DNA of 64,000 nt from Liolophura sinensis (taxonomy: Eukaryota; Mollusca; Polyplacophora; Chitonida; Chitonidae). Under the pieces are notes generated by a model, which saw only the letters and a program-made list of their open reading frames with translations, was not told the DNA's origin and searched no databases. Below, one piece after another: positions 1 through 11,600 of the stretch. The position numbers and the translations under genes are program-made. Each line of letters begins with the position of its first letter. The stretch's first letter is position 1. Location: positions 54,712,046 through 54,776,045 of the forward strand of contig NC_088302.1 of assembly GCF_032854445.1 (NCBI RefSeq). The letters run 5' to 3'.

Positions 1-88
1 AAGCCACTGTAACGAGGAACTTGATTGGTTGAAAACACAAAAACTGGTGTGACAGACAGGAAATCCATGATGGCCACAAGCAGCATTA

Positions 89-310
89 TTAGATTATGTA
101 GTGTTCTCTCATGGACCTCAAGTGATTGTGCAAACTCTTGAACAGCTGGAAACTGCTAAAGATACCTTCTGCACAAGAAGGAAAGACCCTTGCAGTAGCT
201 TCACAACAAAAACAACTGAGGTTGGTCAAGCATTATCTCACCTTCTTCGCTTGTGCACTTCAGTTGACGCCCTGACCTCATGGCTTCAGCTATCTTATTA
301 GCAGTGGCTT
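89..310 (-). other. Possible pair of coding exons (or unrelated open frame) at the window edge
   Basis: On the minus strand 242-310 (ATANKIAEAMRSGRQLKCTS) and 89-168 (GIFSSFQLFKSLHNHLRSMR, then a stop) are in phase across a 73-nt gap bounded by GTGAGA and GTGCAG. The gap is much shorter than any ELP1 intron. The plus strand is also open here (66 codons). I recognise neither product. Could be the tail of another gene, an ELP1 3' exon, or chance. Confidence 0.2.
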
Positions 311-2466
311 CTGGTCCAATGACCTACCATGGCAAATCAAAACAATGCAATGTTACAATAACAAATACTTCCCGATACTATCTAACAAAACTCAGTCTGC
401 CATAGTGGGGGATATTTTTTATGAAATTCAGGGATAATCAAGAAACACTGCTACATGCTTCTGTTAGCTACTCTAGATGGTAACATTGTGGCAACTATTA
501 ATATATTATTATTATATTCATATGTACATGAAGTTTTTCCAAAAAAGATACACTATCTCAATACTTGGTTTACATACAGCATAAAGATGAGCAGAGTTTT
601 ACCTGCACTTTCCTTTTTCAACATCATGTCTTTGAAACAAATATTTGCCACTAATATTAAGAAATATGTCAAAAATTAAGGCTGCATCTTAGCAGCGAAA
701 ACGTTTCCAAAATGAAGCGCAGTGGTTCAAAGGCTAGAATTTCACTAGGAGCTGTTCATTACAACTAAAAAATATAAGTATACATTGAACAATGTGGCAT
801 ACCTGTGGGAAATGGGCTGTAAAGTGTACAAAAAGTCTAAGAACTACAGATGGTTTCACACAAAAGACCATTAAAATCTACATACCAGAGTACTTTATGT
901 AATTCTTTTACTGTCAGTCTTCTGTTTATTCCTTTAACACCTATAAAAATGACTACACTCAACTGGAGTACTTTTACATCATCTGAACACTCTTCTCAAG
1001 ATTTTTTTCCCACATAAACAGTGATATTCCTATTAGCATAAAGCTGGATGGAGCATAACTTTTCTGCTCTGACCATCCTAAGTGGCCAAGCATACGTGTG
1101 GTTTAGAACAAGTATATGTAGATACATTAGAGGTCAAGTCCGCACTTATGGCAGCACTGTAGTCTTCACCAGAGCCAAGAGGTGTGAGAAAGAAGATCAA
1201 AGATCTGTCATGATGACCACAATCTATTATCTGAAAATGACCACCTTTTAATAAAGGGCTTGCTTTTCAAGACAAGAGTAAGTGGGGAGGTCTGTCAGCA
1301 ACCTGCAGGTGGTCATGGGTTTCCCCCAGGCTCTGCCCAGTTTCCTCCCACCATAATTCTGGCCGTCGTCGTATAAGTGAAATATTCTTGAGTACGGCAT
1401 AAAACACCAATCAAATAAATTTCAAGAGGAGACAAAACAAAATGACCCTGCTTAATACACAAATGTGAATTCATTTTTAATATTTTTGCTGACCAACAGA
1501 GAGAGAGACATTACCAAATCTTCATCGGATTTCTTTGGTTTATTTCATGTTAATTTCATGAACCCTCAGGCCAAAGCCCAGCTTTATGCAGACTTTATAG
1601 TTTACCTGCATGTGACTACCATAAATACCACACTCAGCATTAGTCACCACAGAGCTTTCATCTGAAAAATGTAAGGCCATGAGCAGCAAGATGTGTTTGG
1701 CTATCAGTCAGCATCGCAGCCAATCAAACAATCTGCACCAGAATCTTGGCCAATCAAGCGATCTGTATTGCTTAACTTCCACGTAAACAAAGAACATTAC
1801 CTCAAACGAAGACGTGGAAAACTTTCCTAACAGATCTAACTATGAAATTCCAACCAGGGCTCAGTATAAATTGGTGGTTTGGAAATATTTTGCAGTCCTT
1901 AGAGGTGACCACTCTTTCACTATAAGTCGAGTATGCTGAACTACCAAGTATATAAGTAGTCCTACAAACATGCCCCCACTTCTAAAGTAACACCACCCCA
2001 AGGTCACAGAGGATACGATCCAGATAGTAAAATCAAAAAAAACAGAGAAACTTCATAGTTTAAATAACTAATGAAGTTATAAATTTACTCTGATACAACT
2101 CAGGTTCACATGGGTTTGGGTTTTATTTCTTTCTTTTTTTCAGTGTTCAGTAGCCCTTAGCTAAGTGCACTCTATATCTCTACGACATATGTTGTCATGG
2201 TAGCTGCTAAGGGCTTATTTAACTAAGTGAGCTTCATGAAAACGGACCCTATCTGTACCAGAGCTGCATCTGGCTTAGTAGATTAGACAACATAGATTAA
2301 ACTTTTATAGTCTGTTGACATGTTTAGGCCAATCCCTGTATACAGGAGACTTGTCCTACGGTATTGTGTAATCTATCGTATTGCCACTCTCGCACCGCAT
2401 CCTGGTATCACCCCAACCATTACCCATGAAATCATAAACCATTGTGTGAACTGCCCCAGGGCTTAC
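311..2466. other. Region 3' of the last ELP1 exon found
   Basis: AT-rich, with a SINE tail at 1283-1422. An AATAAA on the minus strand (2122-2127) could serve as an ELP1 polyadenylation signal if translation reads through exon 31 to the stop at 2356. No conserved C-terminal ELP1 exon or other gene was found. Confidence 0.5.
1283..1422 (+). mobile_element. SINE, 3' part only
   Basis: Starts near GGTCTGTCAGCAACCTGCAG and runs through TTTCCTCCCACCATAATTCT to AAAACACCAATCAAATAAAT. Shares over 100 bp with the full copy at 15285; the tRNA-like head is missing (5' truncation). Confidence 0.88.
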
Positions 2467-2618
2467 AGCATTTTTATCCGATTCTTCCTCTTGGATCCAG
2501 ATTTCAGGGATTGACTTCTCAATGACCTTTAAAAAATCTTCATATTTGTGCTGTAATTCTCGAGCCTCATCCTCTTGCCAGAATTGAACCAACATCTTCA
2601 GAAGTGGGGTTATCTCCT
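2467..2618 (-). CDS. ELP1: ELP1 exon 31 (last one found)
   Basis: Encodes [40 protein letters not shown] and ten more residues; matches human [41 protein letters not shown] donor closes it at 2467; reading on instead gives about 37 unconserved residues to a stop at 2356. The conserved C-terminal PPK..WKL tail was not found downstream. Confidence 0.9.
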
Positions 2619-5600
2619 CTGCAATGAGAGAATTATACTACCAATGTCAGCATAGCTTCTGAATGTAGATTCCCCTATACATGTATGGACAGCAGACATG
2701 ACAGACACCCCACCCAGTCACATTATACTGACACCGAGCCAACCTGTCCTGTTTCCATGCTCTAACCTCTCAGTGCTGAGGTCCAAGTGAGGCAGCCACA
2801 AGTACCATTTTCAAAGTCATACCTTTTGCAATACACTTTCAATCATTAAAAGCTTCAATCAGGACAGCTGATTGTATTTTCACAAATATTTCCTCAAACT
2901 CCTAAAACAACATCTGCAGAAATTACCATAGTCAGAGAACAGCTGATATCCATCTAACTTAACAATTTATATTTTTGTCATGCTGCAAATGCTGTAGCAT
3001 GATATCATAATACAAAACAGTAATTTGACGTCAAGACATGCACAGATAGAAAATTTATGAGAAAATTATGTGACTGAATATAATGTCAAACTACGACACT
3101 AGGACATAAGTAAAGATCAATAGAAAAAGAGATCAGTCAATAACTTATCTCCCTCTGATTTCAATTCCTGAATGACTGTTCATGTATACACATGTGCACA
3201 TGTGATAATGTACCATTGTCAAAAAAAGAACATCAAAAAATTATGTTAATTTGGCTACAGAAGAACATGAAGTTTGATGCTAATCCTTTTTTCAACTGTT
3301 GATTTTCTCACTTTTCTGGCATTACAGTCCACATGTACTAGCTGCCAAGGCCTTGTCGAGGGCAGTAATAACTCCACCCAAGGAGATCCCCATCACTGTG
3401 ATATTAGACTGACTATTCTCAGACCCTAAAATGGGCATTGTTTGGTCGCAGATTTGGTGTGAACCTCCAAAGTGGAGGAGTTCCCCTGGTTCCTCCCAGT
3501 TTTCGCCACTCTCACCAATGATCAACCTAATTTTGAAAACTTATATTAATCGCTAAATATGCAAAAGTTATGCATGGGTCAAGCTGGTATTTGAACATGA
3601 TCACAAGGGTCAAAAAATGGATCTGTCTCTGAATATTACTGTAAAGTACTTATTATTTGCTGGAATTTATTTTCGCAGATTTTCTCCAAAAATATGTTCA
3701 CGGGAATTAATTTTCATGTATTTAAGAGAAAAATGAAAAACAAATTTTAAAATCTTAAAAGTTTCCAAGATATAATATGGCCGAAATTATTCAAGCACAT
3801 CAAACAGGTATCATTATGGGTGTCTTTAATCCTCCTTTGTTTCCTGTGGTGTCACTAATCCTCATGATTTGGATCAGAGATTAAAACAATGGGGGATGGA
3901 TAATCACTACGTAAGAAGATTACTTTTGCACCTAGGGTGAGCAGTACTTAAACATGTGTTACTTCTTTTCAAATCATTGATGAGTACTTTTAAACGCCTG
4001 GCAAAGTGACCTGTCACCTTTTGAGCAGTACAAGGCAAAACATATGAATTCACCATTATTGGCGCCAGTCACTCATTCTTTATCAAGCATTACGGTAAGT
4101 TCTGAATTTTAATCGTCCTCTGTAGCAGGTCAGAAACCGCAAACATTGCCGTAGCTGTCAAACAGCCATTGTGTTGTTGTACACACTTCACAGTTTGTTA
4201 GAAGCTCACTCATTGGACCACAGGAGAGACACAGTCATTGGGATAGCGTGTATCAGAGCGACATTCATTAGAAGCCAGCACGTGCTGGTATCTACTTTTC
4301 TTTCACTTTACGGGCATAGCAAAGATTGACCAAACTAAAGACGCATGAACTCCACTTTGTTTTATACCCACCAAGCCTTAGCACCAGAGTTTGTATATAT
4401 TTAAACCATAATTTCTCTTCCCTGCTGTTAAAAAATTTAGCTGGCTGTTCGGTCTTTCTTAGCACAACTCCCGACAGCCAGGCAAAGATCTCATTATTAC
4501 TACTACCTGTAGTATATCACTTAATATTGGATATTTTTTTCCCTGGAATCATTTTTCGCAGTAAATTATTAACCGTGAAATCCACGAAAATTAGTTCCAC
4601 ATGAAAATTAAGTACTTCACAGTATTTATCACTATCAGACAATGTTTGAAACAGGTACTGAGACAGAAACCGGTAGTGAGACAGAAACCGTTAGTGAGAC
4701 AGAAACAGGTACTGAGACAGAAACAGATATTGAGACAGAAACCGGTAGTGAGTCAGAAACAGATATTGAGACAGAAGCAGGTATTGAGACAGAGACAGGT
4801 ACTGAGACAGAAACAGGTATTGAGACAGAAACAGGTACTGAGACAGAGACAGGTACTGAGACAGAAACAGGTATTGAGACAGAGACAGGTATTGAGACAG
4901 AAACAGGTATTGAGACAGAGACAGGTATTGAGACAGAAACAGGAACAGGTATTGAGACAGAAACCGGTAGTGAGACAGAAACAGATATTGAGACAGAAAC
5001 CGGTAGTGAGACAGAAACCGGTAGTGAGACAGAAACAGATATTGAGACAGAAGACAGGTATTGAGACAGAAACAGATATTGAGACAGAAGCAGGTATTGA
5101 GACAGAGACAGGTATTGAGACAGAAACAGGTATTGAGACAGAAACAGGTATTGAGACAGAAACAGGAACAGGTATTGAGACAGAAACCGGTAGTGAGACA
5201 GAAACAGGTATTGAGACAGAAGCAGGTATTGAGACAGAAACAGGTATTGAGACAGAAATAGGTATTGAGATGGAAACAGGTATTGAGATGGAAACAGGTA
5301 TTGAGACAGAAACAGGTATTGAGATGGAAACAGGTATTGAGACAGAGACAGGTATTGAGACAGAAACAGGTATTGAGACAGAGACAGGTATTGAGACAGA
5401 AACAGGTATTGAGACAGAAACAGGTATTGAGGCAGAGACAGGTATTGAGATGGAAACAGGTATTGAGACAGAAACAGGTATTGAGATGGAAACCAATGAC
5501 CAATAAGAATCAAGGGAATCGTTTTAACACGCAAAACTTATGTGCAGATAAATCAGATTTTTGAACTTGACCTGAGATTGCACAAAGTGAACAAGAGCAC

Positions 5601-8600
5601 AAAATTTTATCCAGACAGCAATTACCATCCATCTCTTTCCCTTTCGTCCAAGCCTGGGATAAACATTTTTGAGTGCAGCTTTAAACATGAATCAAATAAA
5701 CAAATAGATAAATACCAACTGCCTCCATATTTACCTCTTAGGTTCTTCACTAGTGTGACAATATTAGACAGAGCTTCTAGCAGGGCTAAATCTTCATGCT
5801 GACTGCCTTCCTTCAAACTCCACTTTTTTCTTTCTAGCTTCCGTCTATTACGAGAAGACCGTCTGAAATCCAAACACGAAAGGAACAAAAGTCAAAACTG
5901 ACATACAGCATTATCTACTGTCAAGCCCTGGTGCACACGAGACCCACGCGTGTAGGAAAAATTCATTCTTCACACTTGCCTTAAGCACGTAACTCTTGTC
6001 TGTAAGTTTTTGCCTTTTGAGGAGATACGTCAAATATCAAACATGTTTGATAATTTCTTTCATTCATGCACGATGTCTTACTGTGTGTGGCAAACCAAAG
6101 CTATCTCCTTTCAAGTAACCGCCAAGGCACATGCGTTTCCAGGTCACATGATCTGGAAGTTTGGTCAAATGTTTGCATTTCTATATTAATAATATGCAGA
6201 TGTCCGCTTTGGTCAGCTGTCTGCTGTTATCATGTTACTATGAACTGCCATCTTGCAGAGCATGTGACCCGCAAACACATTTGCACTGGCAATTACTTGA
6301 AAGGAGATAGCTTTCATTCGCTAACGGCAACGCTTCGTACATAAAAAAAAGAAATTATCAAACACGTTAAAAATTTGGCACATTTCCACCTAGGGCAAAA
6401 ACTTACAGAAAAGTTCACTGCAGATGAGAGTCATGTGCTTAAGGTAAGTGCCACAAATAAAGTTTTGCTAAGCACATAGCTCTCATGTGCGCCTTTCATG
6501 TACACCATATGGTTGTATCACAACCGGGATTTGCTACTGTTTTTAAAACTATCCTTTAGGTTTAAATATTAAAGATTTCAATACAGTAATAATGGGAAGG
6601 AGAACATCAAAATGAAGTAATCATCCCCACAAAGCCATTAAAAACTGTACATGAAAAAACCTTCAGTTAATTTTTTTAGATAATTTCACTGAATTAAATG
6701 CAGTGAAATGTATAAATTGTAAGTTGGGCATTTTCTGGGCCATACTGATAATGCACAGTATGACATCACTGACATCACCTAATCACTTCAATGGTCCTGA
6801 ATCAGGTACTCAGCATAATCAGACTCTTTTTCTCACAAAGGCAAACAAAACCTGTGTATACTGCCTCATGAAAACCTTATTCAGACCTCAACATAAAGAG
6901 TCAGAAAAAGCTGTCAGATGTCACTGGGACCATACACAACCAAAAAGCACACTATACAACTCACATATTTGACAGACTTTATTGCAAAAAAAAAAAAAAA
7001 CGTAATCTATAAGTGAAGATATACCGAGATAGAGCTTTTCATGGTCCTCTTACTGATGCTTACACTGAAATGTTTTCTTTTCCTTTATTTAAAATTCTAA
7101 CATTACAATGCTTCATTAACTGTTTTGCCATGAGCACAATCTTTCCCAACATGAATATTCTTGAAATCTGCTGCCAGCAATAAAGGAAACAGGCTTGAGA
7201 CTTCATTTACTTGTTTACTGGCTGTTTTATTTGGCTCTCAAGAATACTTGACATACATGACCATGTTCTTCAGGTAACTTATTTGTCAAAGGAACTGATG
7301 AAGGACAAAACCACCTCACCTCTCCAGATGTACAATGGATTGGGGTCTACAGCAAGTCACAGTAGACTACTAAACCAGAGACTGAATTACTGACATCTGG
7401 GCCCAGTATCACATTCGAAGACATCTCAGACTTAAGTCAAAATGTCAATCATTAAATTTGGTATGTTCCTTTTCGTAATTTCAGCTAAAATTTGTTATAC
7501 AATAACTTACGCAGAATTTACACTGTCAAGCAATATTTTGAAGTGATTTGAAATAATGAAAGTCTAAGGTCACTCAGTGATCCCAGAGCCTGACATACGC
7601 AGACATACACTGAGGTTACATAGTCTAATCAATAATTTCCCACCTGTTCACGCTGAAAGTTGGCTACAACCAGAGTTTGAGACATTATTGTAATGATAAG
7701 ATATGACAAAATAACCAAAATGTACCATAGGGTAAGCTTGAATAATTTGTATGTACATGTGTAAGTTGATGTTTTTGATACAGTAAAAACTCACCCGGTT
7801 GAGCGACTCATGACGGTTGACCGCTGGCTATCAGTGGTCAATCTCGAGGACTGGACACTCTCTCCTGCAGCACTGCTGGCGTCAGAAAACAAGTCAGCAT
7901 CAGCATGGCCCTCGCCCTCTGTAACAATCAGCAGGTATCATGGGAAACAGGGATCCGCCAATGTCACTTGATGTCCTGTAGAAGGTTCCACCTATATCTC
8001 TGGTTGTCATTTACAAAGTTCTGCCAATGTCACTGCTAGCTGTTTAAAAAGTTACACTACTGTCAGTGGCTGTTATTCAGAAAGTACACATATCACTAAT
8101 GTCATTAGCTGTCATTTACTAATTACATGTACCACCTGGCTGACATTTAGAAGGTGCCACTAATGCCATTGGCAGTCCTTTAAAAAGCTCCACTACTGCC
8201 ACTGACTGTCATTTAGAAAGTATTACCAACGTCACTGGCTGTCATTTAGAAAGTATCACCAATGTCACTGGCTGTCATTTAGAAAGTATTACCAACGTCA
8301 CTGGCTGTCATTTAGAAAGTATCACAAATGTCACTGGCTGTCATTTAGAAAATATCACAAATGTCACTGGCTGTCATTTAGAAAGTATCACAAATGTCAC
8401 TGGCTGTCATTTAGAAAGTATCACAAATGTCACTGGCTGTTATTTACTAAGTAAATGTACCACCAATGACACTGGCTGTCATTTAGAAAGTACATGTGCC
8501 ACCAATGTCAATGGCTGTCATTTAGAAAGTACATGTGCCACCAATGTCACTGGCTGTCATTTAGAAAGTACATGTGCCACCAATGTCACTGGCTGTCATT

Positions 8601-11600
8601 TGGAAAGTACATGTACCACCAATGTAAATGGCTGTCATTTAGAAAGTACATGTACCACAAATGTCACTGGCTGTTATTTACAAAGTACATGTACCACAAA
8701 TGTCACTGGCTGTTATTTACAAAGTATATGTACCACAAATGTCACTGGCTGTTATTTACAAAGTACATGTACCACAAATGTCACTGGCTGTTATTTACAA
8801 AGTATATGTACCACCAATGTCACTGGCTTCATTTAGAAAGTACATGTACCACCAATGTCACTGGCTGTTATTTACAAAGTACATGTGCCACAAATGTCAC
8901 TGGCTGTCATTTAGAAAGTACATGTACCACAAATGTCACTGGCTGTTATTTACAAAGTACATGTACCACCAATGCCAATGGCTGTTATTTACAAAGTATA
9001 TGTACCACAAATGTCACTGGCTGTTATTTACAAAGTACATGTACCACCAATGTCAATGGCTGTTATTTACAAAGTACATGTACCACCAATGCCAATGGCT
9101 GTCATTTAGAAAGTACATGTACCACCAATGCCACTGGCTTCATTTAGAAAGTACATGTGCCACCAATGTCACTGGCTGTCATTTGGAAAGTACATGTACC
9201 ACCAATGTAAATGGCTGTCATTTAGAAAGTACATGTACCACAAATGTCACTGGCTGTTATTTACAAAGTACATGTACCACCAATGTCACTGGCTGTTATT
9301 TACAAAGTAAATGTACCACCAATGACACTGGCTGTCATTTAGAAAGTACATGTACCACCAATATCACTGGCTGTCATTTAGAAAGTACCACAAATGTCAC
9401 TGGCTGTTATTTACAAAGTACATGTACCACCAATGTCACTGGCTGTTATTTAGAAAGTATCACCAATGTCACTGGATCTCATTTGCAAAGTACGTTTACC
9501 ACCAATGTCACTGGCTGTCATTTACAAAGTACATTTACCACCAATGTCACTGGCAGTCACTTAAAAATAGCTTCAGCAGCAAAAAGGGATTGCAACTGGA
9601 ATTGCAGCTCTGCAATACAGCAAAGACACTTGACCTGAAAGTTGGCTTCCTGACTCTGAAGACACTGGTTCAAGACAATATATTGGAGGTTTCACCCAAC
9701 ACTCAGCATCAGTGATCTATACTATGTACACGTACATATTGTATTGCACAATGTAGCACAAACTATCTATCCTAACTAAGGAACTCCTCTGAACACAAAT
9801 CCCGTGTGATCTTTCCTACATCTGACTGATTTACTTTGATTTGATTGGTGTTTTATGTTGTGCTTAAGAATACTTCACTTATGTGACAGCAACCAGCATT
9901 TCATAGATCTGAAGAGATTTAAAAATACACAGATCATGAAAAAATGTCAAAGACACATTCTTTAACATATCATATCAATCAAACAAATAAACCCCACTGC
10001 TCAGAAATCTGCAGCAGTCCCTCAGTAGTCTCACCCATATATTCAATCTGTGATCTCTCCTTCTTCTCTCGGACCACATTTAGACGGGATCTGTGCCGCT
10101 CAAACTCCGTTCTCAGACCGTCAAGTGTTGCCACCTGCTGGTTGTGTCTCTCACATAGTGAAGGCTTCAGGGTGGTGTCTATAAAGTCTGTTCGTTTATA
10201 TTTGTACATCTGTCCAAATAAACAAAGATACGTTGAGTGCACCTCTGCAGGATGGCATTGCTGTCAACATGTAACCTTTATATTGGATAGTTTAAGGTAC
10301 ATGCTAGATCTGTGCACTGGCGAACTATACACTTCATCTGATTTACCTGAAAATCTGTCTGTATATCTGCCCATCTGACCTCTTTTACATTCCAACATAT
10401 GCATTACTCACCTGTCTTAATGCTTCCTCCCTTACCTGACTTTCAATTACACCTGGCAAACCAAGTACCACATCCACTCACCTGTCTCAGGTTTCCTCCC
10501 TCACCTACACTTTAATCACACCTGGCACATCACGTACCACATCCGTTCACCTGTCTTAAGGCTTCCTCTCACACCTGATCTTTAATCACACCTGGCTCAT
10601 CACGTACCACATCCACACATGACCATCACTACAGAAACCTGGCTCACCCGTCCTACGGTTTCCTCCTTCACCTGACCTTTAATCACACTCGGCATATCAG
10701 ATACCACATCCACACATGACCATCACTACAGAAATCTGGCTCACCTGTCGTATGGCTTCCTCCCTCACCTGACCTTCAATCACACCTGGCACATCACGTA
10801 CCACATCCACTCACCTGTCTTAAGGTTCCTCCCTCACCTACACTTTAATCAAACCTGGCACATCAGGTATCACATCCACTCACCTGTCCCAAGGCTTCCT
10901 CTCACACCTGATCTTTAATCACACCTGGCACATCACATACCACATCCACACATGACCATCACTACAGAAATCTGGCTCACCTGTCGTATGGCTTCCTCCC
11001 TCACCTGACCTTCAATAACACCTGGCACATCATGTACCACATCCACACATGACCATCACTACAGAAATCTGGCTCACCTGTCTTAAGGTTTCCCCCTCAC
11101 CTGACTTTTAATTACACTCGGCATATCAGATACCACATCCACACATGACCATCACTACAGAAATCTGGCTCACCTGTCGTATGGCTTCCTCCCTCACCTG
11201 ACCTTCAATAACACCTGGCACATCATGTACCACATCCACACATGACCATCACTACAGAAATCTGGCTCACCTGTCGTATGGCTTCCTCCCTCACCTGACC
11301 TTCAATAACACCTGGCACATCATGTACCACATCCACACATGACCATCACTACAGAAATCTGGCTCACCTGTCTTAAGGTTTCCCCCTCACCTGACTTTTA
11401 ATTACACTCGGCATATCAGATACCACATCCACACATGACCATCACTACAGAAATCTGGCTCACCTGTCGTATGGCTTCCTCCCTCACCTGACCTTCAATA
11501 ACACCTGGCACATCACGTACCACATCCACTCACCTGTCTTAAGGTTTCCTCCCTCACCTACACTTTAATCAAACCTGGCACATCAGGTATCACATCCACT

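Noticed and set aside
1770-1870. PPIYTEPW and TWKLSN minus-strand peptides as the ELP1 C-terminal exon
   Set aside because: Resemblance to the PPK..WKL tail is too short, and frame, acceptor and spacing do not fit.
4601-5564. Open frames of up to 301 codons (ETETGI, RQKQVL, SQYLFL repeats)
   Set aside because: All come from one 18-bp repeat, are open on both strands in most frames, and lie in an ELP1 intron.
8494-9715. Frames of 217 and 325 codons
   Set aside because: Translation of the 33/39-bp minisatellite in different frames; no codon-level signal.
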